Assembly: GCF_020194175.1 (NCBI RefSeq)
Contig: NZ_JADYVX010000020.1
Coordinates: 62,001-126,000 of the forward strand
Length of the DNA: 64,000 bases
Origin: Bradyrhizobium sp. BRP22
Lineage (GTDB): Bacteria; Pseudomonadota; Alphaproteobacteria; Rhizobiales; Xanthobacteraceae
Direction of reading: 5' to 3'
How positions within the stretch are numbered: the first letter of the stretch is position 1; every line of letters begins with the position of its first letter. The position numbers and the translations under genes were made by a program. Shown here in pieces: positions 36,967 through 44,691 of the stretch. The notes beneath the pieces were generated by a model that worked only from the letters and a program-made list of their open reading frames with translations, had not been told where the DNA came from and did not search any database.

Positions 36967-37770
36967 TCAGGTGCGATGCGCGCTCAGATCGGTGATGACG
37001 GGGTTATCACCGTTGAGCGGATTGGCCGGATCGCGCGCGTAGCGCAGCGTCTCGAAGCGCATCGCGCGCGCATCCACCATCAGAAGGCGCCCGACCAGGC
37101 CGTCACCGAAACCGACGATCTCGCGGATCGCCTCCAGCGCCATCATCGAGCCCAGGATACCTGCGAGCGCGCCCATCACGCCGGCTTCCGCGCAGGCCGG
37201 CACCGTGCCGGGCGGCGGCGGCTCCGGGAACAGGCAGCGATAGGTCGGATTGAATTCGCCGGCGGCGTTCTTCTCATGCGCGCGAATCGTGGTCAGCGAA
37301 CCATCGAACACGCCGAGCGCTGCGGTGATCAGCGGCTTGCCGACGAGGAAGCAGGCATCCGAGACGAGGTAGCGCGTCGCGAAATTGTCGGAGCCGTCGA
37401 GCACGAGATCGTAGCCGCCGATCAGCGCCATCGCATTGTTTGCGTCGAGCCGCACCGCATGCGCCTCGAAATTGACATGCGGATTGAGCGCATGGATCTG
37501 CTCGGCGGCGCTGTCCACCTTGCGCTTGCCGATGTCCGGCGTCGTGTGGATGATCTGGCGCTGCAGATTGGACAGCGAGACCGTGTCGTCATCGACGACC
37601 CCGAGCGTGCCGACGCCGGCCGCCGCCAGATACATCAGCGACGGCGCACCCAGGCCGCCGGCGCCGATCACTAGCACGGACGCTTCCTTCAGCGCCGCCT
37701 GTCCCGGTCCGCCGACTTCGCGCAGCACGATGTGGCGGGCATAGCGTTCAAGTTCGTCGGCACTCAGCAT
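36967..37770 (-). CDS. moeB: ThiF/MoeB-family sulfur-carrier adenylyltransferase
   Basis: E1-like enzyme of 267 residues that adenylates the C-terminal glycine of a ubiquitin-like sulfur carrier (MoaD in molybdopterin synthesis, or ThiS). The ATP loop is VLVIGAGGLGAPSLMYLA (about 31-48), followed by the DDDTVSLSNLQRQ motif. The zinc-cysteine pairs of E. coli MoeB are not retained in the C-terminal region, as in many alphaproteobacterial members. It starts at ATG 37768-37770 and ends 9 bp from the convergent reductase gene. MoeB versus ThiF cannot be fully resolved, since no moa or thi gene is adjacent. Confidence 0.85.
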   Translation of the reverse strand: MLSADELERYARHIVLREVGGPGQAALKEASVLVIGAGGLGAPSLMYLAAAGVGTLGVVDDDTVSLSNLQRQIIHTTPDIGKRKVDSAAEQIHALNPHVNFEAHAVRLDANNAMALIGGYDLVLDGSDNFATRYLVSDACFLVGKPLITAALGVFDGSLTTIRAHEKNAAGEFNPTYRCLFPEPPPPGTVPACAEAGVMGALAGILGSMMALEAIREIVGFGDGLVGRLLMVDARAMRFETLRYARDPANPLNGDNPVITDLSAHRT

Positions 37771-37806
37771 TGTCTCAGCAAATCCTTCCTGCCCGCCGCC
37801 ATAAGT

Positions 37807-37912
37807 CCCTCATGGTGAGGAGCCGCGAAGCGGCGTCTCGAACCATGAGGCCCGGACCTCGCCCGTGGCCATCCTTCGAGACGGCCGCTTCGCGGCCTCC
37901 TCAGGATGAGGG
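37807..37912. repeat. Dispersed palindrome, CCCTCATGGTGAGGAG type
   Basis: Ends CCCTCATGGTGAGGAG and CTCCTCAGGATGAGGG, inner hairpins GCCGCGAAGCGGC and GGCCGCTTCGCGGCC. It lies in the divergent gap between moeB and the peptidoglycan-binding gene. Confidence 0.75.
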
Positions 37913-38013
37913 CCTTCCATGTGCGCCTTACGCAGTGAACCCTCACGCGGTTGTTGCCGACCAAGCAGATGTGCATAATCGGCGCACTGCGCAATAACCC
38001 TCCCGGACTTGTC

Positions 38014-39369
38014 ATGAGATCGATGCTCTCGGCAACATTGATGGTCGTGACAATGGGCGCCGCGCAGGCGCAGACGACCCTGCCCTCCACGGCGGGCGCC
38101 AAGCCGAAAACGGTTGCGACCGTGCCGGTCCGCCCCGCACTGCAGAAGCCGGAGGAGACGGCAAACGGGATGGCGCAGGCCGAGCGGCTGGCGCTGCAGT
38201 CCGATCTTGCCTGGGTCGGCCAGTATAATGGCGTGATCACGGGTGATGTCAGCGAGCGCATGGTCAACGCGATCAAGGAATTCCAGAAATCGCGCGGCGG
38301 CAAGCCGACCGGCGTGCTCAACCCGCAGGAGCGCGGCGTGCTGGCCGACACCGCGCGGCGGAAGCAGGAAAACGTCGGCTGGCGCATCGTCACCGAGCCG
38401 GGCACCGGGGCGCGGCTCGGCATTCCCTCAAAGCTGGTTCCGCAACTCGCAAGCGGCGTCGACGGCGCCAAATGGACGTCACCGACCGGGACAGTCCAGG
38501 TGGTGCTGGCGCGGCGCAAGGAGGCGAACCCGACCACCGCAAAGCTTGCCGACCGCGAGAAGAAGGAGCCGGGACGGACCGTCGAGTATACCGTGGTCAA
38601 GCCGGACTTCTTCGTGCTCTCGGGCCTGCAGGGGCTGAAGAAATTCTACATCCGCGGCACGTTCAAGGGCGACGAAGTCCGCATCCTCACCATCCTCTAC
38701 GACCAGGCGACCGAAAACACCGTCGAGCCGGTGGTGATCGCGATGTCGAGCGCGTTCAACGCGTTCCCGTCAGGTCCGCAGGTTGCGGGTCCGCCGCCGC
38801 GCAAGACGGTGGAATATGGCACTGGCGTTGTCGTGAGCGACGACGGCGCGATCGTGACCGACCGTCTGGCCACTGACGAATGCATCTCGATCACGATTCC
38901 CGGCCACGGCAATGCCGACCGGATCGCCCAAGACAAGGAACACGATCTCGCGCTCCTCCATATCTACGGCGCACGCGGATTAAAGCCGCTCGACATTGGC
39001 GCCACTGGCGCGAAGACAGCGCTAGACATTACCGGCATCGCCGACCCGCAGAACCAGGGCGGCGGCAATGCGGTGAGCAGCGCCAAGGCAACAGCCATGC
39101 CTGTGGGCAGCGATGTCACGCTGACACCGCCGCCCGCGATCGGCTTCTCCGGCGCCGCGGCGCTCGACGCCGACGGCAAGTTCGCGGGACTTGCCTTGCT
39201 GAAGCCTGTGATCGTGGCCGGGCCAGCGAATGCAATGCCCGCATCGCAGGCGATGCTGGCCCCAGCCGAGACCGTGCGCGCTTTCCTCAAGGCGCATGGT
39301 GTGACTGCAAACGGCACATCGTCCGACGCAACGTCCGCCGTCGTCCGCGTGATCTGCGTACGGAAGTAG
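38014..39369 (+). CDS. Peptidoglycan-binding protein with degenerate trypsin-like domain
   Basis: Exported protein of 451 residues. It has a signal peptide (MRSMLSATLMVVTMGAAQAQ), a peptidoglycan-binding domain 1 (about 55-105, LAWVGQYNGVITGDVSERMV), a middle region of unknown fold, and a trypsin-like domain (about 260-445). The serine region GFSGAAALDADGKFAGL and the Asp region EHDLALLHI are recognisable. Where proteases have TxxHVV with the catalytic His, this protein has VTDRLATDECI. It is therefore probably an inactive protease used for binding or scaffolding. ATG 38014 gives the signal peptide at the very N-terminus. Confidence 0.8.
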   Translation: MRSMLSATLMVVTMGAAQAQTTLPSTAGAKPKTVATVPVRPALQKPEETANGMAQAERLALQSDLAWVGQYNGVITGDVSERMVNAIKEFQKSRGGKPTGVLNPQERGVLADTARRKQENVGWRIVTEPGTGARLGIPSKLVPQLASGVDGAKWTSPTGTVQVVLARRKEANPTTAKLADREKKEPGRTVEYTVVKPDFFVLSGLQGLKKFYIRGTFKGDEVRILTILYDQATENTVEPVVIAMSSAFNAFPSGPQVAGPPPRKTVEYGTGVVVSDDGAIVTDRLATDECISITIPGHGNADRIAQDKEHDLALLHIYGARGLKPLDIGATGAKTALDITGIADPQNQGGGNAVSSAKATAMPVGSDVTLTPPPAIGFSGAAALDADGKFAGLALLKPVIVAGPANAMPASQAMLAPAETVRAFLKAHGVTANGTSSDATSAVVRVICVRK

Positions 39370-39378
39370 GTCGCCGCC

Positions 39379-39472
39379 ATTATCCGCGAAAGCGGATGAT
39401 CCCGTATTCGAGAGATCTGCGAAAGAGCCGAAACGTCAGCGCGTACTGGATACCCGCTTCCGCGGGTATGAC
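39379..39472. repeat. Dispersed palindrome, ATCCGCGAAAGCGGATGAT type
   Basis: Left hairpin ATCCGCGAAAGCGGAT, right hairpin TACCCGCTTCCGCGGGTA, variable centre. It is a diverged relative of the copies at 23221, 30153 and 52236 and fills the convergent gap before the gamma-glutamyltransferase gene. Confidence 0.7.
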
Positions 39473-39499
39473 AGCTTTTGATGCGGCATGACGACGTAG

Positions 39500-41179
39500 T
39501 CACGCCAATCTGAACCTCACGCCCGCACGCGCGAGACCGCCGGCGATTCCGATCGGCGTGCCGTCGGCGCGCCAGCAGGCGGCGCCCAGCATGCGGCCGT
39601 CCTCATCAAACTGGATCGCGTTCATGCCGCCGGCGACGGAAGACACCGGCGCGACCGTGTGGCCCAGGCTCGCGAGTTTCTTGCGCACGCTCTCGGGAAC
39701 GGCGAGCTCGACTTCCAGCGCATTGCCTTCGGTCCACACCCGTGGCGCTTCGACTGCTTCCTGCAGACTCATGCCGTGGTCGATCAGGTTGATCAGCGCC
39801 TGCATGGCGCTGGGGAAGATGCGCTTTCCTCCGGGCAGGCCGAGCGCATATTTCAACTTGCCGTCGCGCAGCGCCATCATCGGCGACATCGAGGTGGTGA
39901 CACGCTTGCCTGCGGCCAGCGACAACGCGTGGCCGGGACGCGGATCGAACAGATGCATGTAATTGTTCGCGATGGCCCCCAAGCCGGGGATCAGGATCTT
40001 CGCCCCGAACAGGTTGTTGATGGTCTGCGTGGTCGCGACCACATTGCCGAACGCATCCGCCGCCGTCAGATGCGTGGTGTGCGCGCCTTCGAGCTGCGTG
40101 ACGCCCGCGCTCCACGCCTGCGCCCGGTTGGGATCGATGGCGCGGCGGCGCTCCTCGGCGTAGGCTTTCGATGTCAGCCGCTCGACGGGCACGTTGACAT
40201 AGGCGGGATCGCCGGTCGCAGCCGCACGATCGGCGAACGCGATCTTCAGCACCTCGGCGAGATAGTGAATGGTCTCGGCGGTGCCGAAACCAAGCGCCGC
40301 GATGTCGTATCCTTCGAGGATGTTCAGCATCTCCGCGATATGCACGCCAGATGCCGCCGGCGGCGGTGGTCCCAGAATGGTCCAGCCGCGATAATCGGCG
40401 CGGATCGGCTGGCGCTCGACGGTCTTGTAGGCTGCAAGATCGGCGCGGCGAATGTATCCGCCGTTCTTCTCCATGTAGTCGACGAGGATTTCGCCGAGCG
40501 ATCCCTGATACAGCGCGGCCTCGCCGTGTTCGGCGATATACCGCAGGGTCTCGGCATATTCGGCCTGCACCACGCGCTCGCCGATCTTGAGCGGCTCGCC
40601 GTTCGGAAGGTAGATCGCCGAAATCGGCTTGTCCTTGCGCATATCAGCAGCGCTCTCGCGGATGCATTCGTGCAAGTAAGGCGTCACGGCATAGCCGCGG
40701 GCGGCATGCTTGATTGCGGGCTGCATGACGTCGGCAAGGCTCATGGTGCCGAACCGCCGCAGCGTCTCGCACCAGGCCATCAGCGAGCCCGGCACCGCGA
40801 CCGCCCTCGGCCCCACGCAGTTCTCATTGCCGACGGTGTCGAACACGTCATGCGCCGCGCCCGGCTTCGACCTATAGGTGTCGGGACGGACCGCGAGCGG
40901 CACCGTGCTCTGGCCGTCGATGAAGCGATGCGTGCCGTCGGCGAGGCGGATATGAGCCATGCCGCCGCCGATGATGCCGACCATCATCGGCTCGACCACC
41001 GTCAGCGTGAACAAGGTCGCGATCGCCGCATCGATGGCATTGCCGCCGGCGGCGAGCATCTCGGCACCCGCGCTCGAGGCCAGCGGATGATTGCTGACCA
41101 CCATGCCGCGGCTGGAGATAGCGGACTGCTTCTCGCATTCGAAACCCGTCGCCGCGCGATCGCGCCAATTGCCGCTCAT
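39500..41179 (-). CDS. Gamma-glutamyltransferase family protein
   Basis: N-terminal nucleophile hydrolase of 559 residues that cleaves or transfers gamma-glutamyl groups, as in glutathione. The predicted autocleavage site and nucleophile threonine lie in GAHTTHLTAAD (about 368-378), giving large and small subunits of the usual sizes. The glycine-rich region near the C-terminus is present (LPGGKRIFPSAMQALINLID). No signal peptide is visible, unlike the periplasmic E. coli enzyme, so a cytoplasmic location is likely. It is transcribed alone and ends opposite the degenerate protease gene. Confidence 0.88.
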   Translation of the reverse strand: MSGNWRDRAATGFECEKQSAISSRGMVVSNHPLASSAGAEMLAAGGNAIDAAIATLFTLTVVEPMMVGIIGGGMAHIRLADGTHRFIDGQSTVPLAVRPDTYRSKPGAAHDVFDTVGNENCVGPRAVAVPGSLMAWCETLRRFGTMSLADVMQPAIKHAARGYAVTPYLHECIRESAADMRKDKPISAIYLPNGEPLKIGERVVQAEYAETLRYIAEHGEAALYQGSLGEILVDYMEKNGGYIRRADLAAYKTVERQPIRADYRGWTILGPPPPAASGVHIAEMLNILEGYDIAALGFGTAETIHYLAEVLKIAFADRAAATGDPAYVNVPVERLTSKAYAEERRRAIDPNRAQAWSAGVTQLEGAHTTHLTAADAFGNVVATTQTINNLFGAKILIPGLGAIANNYMHLFDPRPGHALSLAAGKRVTTSMSPMMALRDGKLKYALGLPGGKRIFPSAMQALINLIDHGMSLQEAVEAPRVWTEGNALEVELAVPESVRKKLASLGHTVAPVSSVAGGMNAIQFDEDGRMLGAACWRADGTPIGIAGGLARAGVRFRLA

Positions 41180-41209
41180 GATGTCGCTCCCCTTGTTATT
41201 GGTTATCGG

Positions 41210-42115
41210 TTATTTCTGGCATTTCGGGCACCAGAAGGTCGAACGGCCGTTCTGGGTGAAGCGCTTCACGGTGCCGCCGCAACCCGGCGTCGGGCACTTC
41301 TCGCCTTCGCGGTCATAGACCTGGAACGAATGCTGGAAATAGCCGAGTTCGCCATTGGTCTGGCGATGGTCGCGCAGCGATGAGCCGCCGGCCTTGATCG
41401 CCTGGCTCAGCACATCATGGATCGCAGGGACCAATCGTTTCGCGTGCTCCGTCGGCTCCCCCCCGGCAACGCCCTTGCGTTGTCCGGTCTTCGTGGCAAG
41501 CGTCGCCGCCAGCCGGCGCGGCGACAGGCGCGCGCGAAACAGCGCCTCGCAGACATAGATGTTGCCAAGCCCTGCGACCACGCGCTGATCGAGCAGCGCG
41601 GCCTTCAGGCTGGTCTTCTTGTTGGCGCAGGAGCGCGCCAGCATCGCCGCGTCAAACTCATTGCCGAGCGGCTCGGGACCGAGGCCCTTCAAAAGCGGCT
41701 CGTCCTCGATCGCATTGCGCGCGATCACTTTCATGTAGCCGAAGCGGCGCGGGTCGTTGAAGACGATCGCAGCACCCGAGGACATGTGGAAGATCACATG
41801 ATCGTGCGCGCGGTCCTGATTCCGCTCATAGTGGAAATGGCCCGGCGCGATCTTGCCGTCGTCCCTGAGCACGCGGAACGAGCCGGACATGCCCAGATGC
41901 ATCAGGAGCACGTCGCCCGAGGTCAGGTCCGCCATCAGATATTTCGCACGGCGGCCGAGGCCCTCGACGGTCTGCCCTTCCAGCCGTGCGACAAAATCTT
42001 TCTGAAAGGGAAACCGCAGGTCCTTGCGGCGGGCCTCCGCTTTCAGGATTTTCGCGCCCTCCATGGACGGCTGCAGGCCGCGACGGACGGTCTCGACTTC
42101 GGGGAGTTCGGGCAT
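41210..42115 (-). CDS. mutM: Formamidopyrimidine-DNA glycosylase MutM (Fpg)
   Basis: Base-excision repair glycosylase/AP lyase of 301 residues that removes 8-oxoguanine and ring-opened purines. The start MPELPEVETVRRGL exposes the catalytic proline and Glu after Met removal, so ATG 42113-42115 is certain. The helix-two-turn-helix region and the C-terminal zinc finger CPTPGCGGTV...FWCPKC are intact. A segment of about 15 residues (ATKTGQRKGVAGGEP) before HAKRLVPAI makes it longer than the 269-residue E. coli enzyme. It is divergent from ubiE, a conserved pairing in alphaproteobacteria. Confidence 0.96.
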   Translation of the reverse strand: MPELPEVETVRRGLQPSMEGAKILKAEARRKDLRFPFQKDFVARLEGQTVEGLGRRAKYLMADLTSGDVLLMHLGMSGSFRVLRDDGKIAPGHFHYERNQDRAHDHVIFHMSSGAAIVFNDPRRFGYMKVIARNAIEDEPLLKGLGPEPLGNEFDAAMLARSCANKKTSLKAALLDQRVVAGLGNIYVCEALFRARLSPRRLAATLATKTGQRKGVAGGEPTEHAKRLVPAIHDVLSQAIKAGGSSLRDHRQTNGELGYFQHSFQVYDREGEKCPTPGCGGTVKRFTQNGRSTFWCPKCQK

Positions 42116-42180
42116 GGAAACGTCATTCACATGGAGGGCGATCGGCAAAAGTGTAAGCGGTTTTGCGCCCCTTCGCGCTC

Positions 42181-42234
42181 CAAATTAACAATTTGCGAAC
42201 AATCCGCCAGACCGCGGCCGGTTTGGCGGATTGT
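42181..42234. promoter_or_regulatory. Two inverted repeats in the mutM/ubiE gap
   Basis: CAAATT/AATTTG (42181-42186 with 42190-42195) and ACAATCCGCCA/TGGCGGATTGT (42199-42209 with 42224-42234, perfect 11-bp arms, with ACC/GGT also pairing inside). They may be an operator or a strong RNA hairpin shared by the two divergent operons. Confidence 0.45.
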
Positions 42235-42306
42235 GCGCGGAGGTGCTGACGTGATAGCGCCATTGTAGCGGGCGCGCTATGGTCCGCTCCTTAAGGTAAT
42301 GCGTTG

Positions 42307-43068
42307 ATGGATCGGCGGGACCAAACCACCCATTTCGGCTTCAGGGACGTGCCCCTGGGCGAGAAACAGACGCTGGTGAACGAGGTGTTCCACAGCGTGG
42401 CGTCGCGTTATGACTTGATGAACGATCTGATGTCGATCGGCCTGCACCGGGTCTGGAAGGACATCATGATCAGCCAGCTCAATCCGCCGAGGAGCGAGGC
42501 GCCGTTCGCGCTGCTCGATGTGGCGGGGGGCACCGGCGATGTCGCGTTCCGCGCGGCGAAAGCGGGCGGCGCAGGTTTCCGCGCCACCGTCTGCGACATC
42601 AATGCCGACATGCTCGAGGTCGGCCGCAACCGCGCCCGCGCGCAGCACCTCGACGACCGGGTCTGCTTCGTCGCCGGCAATGCCGAGGCCTTGGGCTTTC
42701 CGGACCGTTCGTTCGACGCCTACACGATCGCGTTCGGCATCCGCAACGTGCCGCAGATCGATGTCGCGCTGCGCGAGGCCTATCGGGTGCTGCGGCCCGG
42801 CAGCCGATTCCTCTGTCTGGAATTTTCCACCGTCGACGTGCCCGGCCTCGACCGGCTCTATGACCTGTTCTCGTTCAAGGTGATCCCGCCGCTCGGCCGA
42901 GCCGTAACCGGCGATGCCGAGTCCTATCAATATCTCGTCGAATCGATACGCAAGTTTCCACGGCCCAGCGCCTTTGCCGAGATGATCACTGCCGCCGGCT
43001 TTGCGCGCGTGAAATGGGACATCCTCTCCGGCGGCATTGTGGCGCTGCATTCGGGCTGGCGTTTGTGA
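42307..43068 (+). CDS. ubiE: Ubiquinone/menaquinone biosynthesis C-methyltransferase UbiE
   Basis: SAM-dependent methyltransferase of 253 residues that methylates the benzoquinol ring in ubiquinone synthesis. The SAM-binding motif is LLDVAGGTGDVAFR (about 69-82), and the UbiE signatures YDLMNDLMSIGLHRVWK and SRFLCLEFSTVDVP are intact. ATG 42307 gives MDRRDQTTHFGF. It overlaps ubiB by 4 bp (GTGA), so the two ubiquinone genes are translationally coupled. Confidence 0.96.
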   Translation: MDRRDQTTHFGFRDVPLGEKQTLVNEVFHSVASRYDLMNDLMSIGLHRVWKDIMISQLNPPRSEAPFALLDVAGGTGDVAFRAAKAGGAGFRATVCDINADMLEVGRNRARAQHLDDRVCFVAGNAEALGFPDRSFDAYTIAFGIRNVPQIDVALREAYRVLRPGSRFLCLEFSTVDVPGLDRLYDLFSFKVIPPLGRAVTGDAESYQYLVESIRKFPRPSAFAEMITAAGFARVKWDILSGGIVALHSGWRL

Positions 43069-44639
43069 TCTCTGCAACAAACCACATCGTGCGCCTCGCC
43101 CGCGCCGCCTACGTCTTCGCGCGTGAGGGCGTGTTCGGCGTCGTCGATCCGGCGTTGGTGCCGCCGCCGGCGCAAATCCTGGTGAAGCTCGCCCGTCTGG
43201 TCGAGCGGCGCGGCGCCAAATCCGGACCGCGGCTATCGCGCGCACTGACGCGGCTGGGGCCGGCCTATCTCAAGCTCGGCCAGTTCCTCGCCACAAGACC
43301 CGATGTGGTCGGCGTGGTGCTGGCGCGCGACCTGGAGAGCTTGCAGGACCGCCTGCCGCCGTTCCCGCAAGCCGAAGCCGAAGCCGTGATCGCGCAATCG
43401 CTGGAACGCCCGCTGGCGCAGACTTTCGTGAGTCTCGGGCCCGCGGTCGCCGCCGCCTCGATCGCGCAGGTGCATCGCGGCGAGATCGAGCACCGCGGCG
43501 TGCGTAAGCAGGTGGCCGTGAAGGTGCTGCGGCCGAACGTCGCCTCCCGCTTCCGCCGCGATCTCTCCGATTTCTTCTTCGTCGCGCACAAGGCGGAAGC
43601 ACATTCGGCGGAAGCGCGGCGATTGCGCCTGGTCGAGGTCATCAACACCATGTCGCGCTCGGTCGCGATGGAGATGGACCTTCGGCTGGAGGCCGCCGCC
43701 CTCTCCGAGATGGCGGAGAACACCAACGACGATCCGGATTTCCGCGTGCCGGCGGTGGACTGGGACCGCACCACCCACAACGTGCTGACGATGGAATGGA
43801 TCGACGGCATCCCGCTGAACGACCGTATCAGGCTGGAGCAGGCCCAGGTCGACCTGCCCGATCTCGGCCGCAAGGTGATCCAGAGCTTCCTGCGCCACGC
43901 CTTGCGCGACGGCTTCTTCCATGCCGACATGCATCCCGGCAATCTGTTCCTCGACGATACCGGGCGGCTGGTGGCGGTCGATTTCGGCATCATGGGCCGG
44001 CTCGGGCAGAAGGAGCGGCGCTTCCTGGCCGAAATCCTGCTCGGCTTCATCACCCGCGACTATCGCCGCGTTGCCGAGGTGCATTTCGAGGCCGGCTATG
44101 TGCCGGGGCATCATTCTGTGGAGAATTTCGCGCAGGCGATCCGCGCCATCGGCGAGCCGATCCACAACCGCACCGCCGAGGAAATCTCGATGGCGCGGCT
44201 GCTGACGCTGCTGCTCGAGGTCACCGGCCTGTTCGACATGCAGACGCGGCCCGAATTGATCCTGCTGCAGAAGACCATGGTGGTGGTCGAAGGCGTGGCG
44301 CGCGGCTTCGATCCCAAGCTCGATATCTGGAAAATTGCCGATCCCGTGGTGCGCGAATGGATTGAGCGCAATCTCGGGCCGGTCGGGCGCATCCAGGGCG
44401 CGATGACGGGCGCCGGCGAACTCGCCCGGGTGCTGGTGCATCTGCCCGACATCGCCTCGCGCGCGGTCGCGGTGCTCGGCAATCTCGAGAGGATGAGCCG
44501 CGAGGGCGTTACGTTGTCCCCCGAGACGATCGCGGCGATGGGACAGACCGAAGGTCGCAAGAACCGCTGGCGGACGGTTGCGCTCTGGATCATTGCAGCA
44601 ACCTTCATCGGAATCTTGATCGCCGTCCGGAATCTGTGA
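43065..44639 (+). CDS. ubiB: Ubiquinone biosynthesis protein UbiB
   Basis: Atypical protein-kinase-like ATPase of 524 residues needed for ubiquinone synthesis, membrane-associated. The Ala-rich loop replacing the kinase glycine loop is AAASIAQVHRGEI. The KxGQ motif reads LKLGQFLATRPD, and the HxD region is FHADMHPGNLF with VDFGIMG as the DFG equivalent. A hydrophobic C-terminal helix (TVALWIIAATFIGILIAV) anchors it in the membrane. GTG 43065 overlaps the ubiE stop; an upstream GTG at 43014 would run back into ubiE. Confidence 0.94.
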   Translation: MISATNHIVRLARAAYVFAREGVFGVVDPALVPPPAQILVKLARLVERRGAKSGPRLSRALTRLGPAYLKLGQFLATRPDVVGVVLARDLESLQDRLPPFPQAEAEAVIAQSLERPLAQTFVSLGPAVAAASIAQVHRGEIEHRGVRKQVAVKVLRPNVASRFRRDLSDFFFVAHKAEAHSAEARRLRLVEVINTMSRSVAMEMDLRLEAAALSEMAENTNDDPDFRVPAVDWDRTTHNVLTMEWIDGIPLNDRIRLEQAQVDLPDLGRKVIQSFLRHALRDGFFHADMHPGNLFLDDTGRLVAVDFGIMGRLGQKERRFLAEILLGFITRDYRRVAEVHFEAGYVPGHHSVENFAQAIRAIGEPIHNRTAEEISMARLLTLLLEVTGLFDMQTRPELILLQKTMVVVEGVARGFDPKLDIWKIADPVVREWIERNLGPVGRIQGAMTGAGELARVLVHLPDIASRAVAVLGNLERMSREGVTLSPETIAAMGQTEGRKNRWRTVALWIIAATFIGILIAVRNL

Positions 44640-44641
44640 TT

Positions 44642-44670
44642 GCAATGATAGCGCATGATGCTAGCATTGC
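44642..44670. promoter_or_regulatory. Inverted repeat before coaBC, candidate RHH operator
   Basis: Arms GCAATGATAGC (44642-44652) and GCTAGCATTGC (44660-44670) with one mismatch and a 7-bp spacer, lying wholly in the 52-bp ubiB-coaBC gap. TGATAGCG (44646), TGCTAGCA (44659) and TGCTGTCA (44668) each differ by one base from the TGATAGCA/TGCTATCA half-site that I recall for gonococcal FitAB. It is a candidate operator for the ribbon-helix-helix domain of the next gene. Confidence 0.5.
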
Positions 44671-44691
44671 TGTCAAACTGATGGTGCGGCC

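Noticed and set aside
41520..41565. Frameshift in mutM, suggested by the extra basic segment
   Set aside because: The frame is continuous and all catalytic and zinc residues follow; a loop insertion is sufficient.
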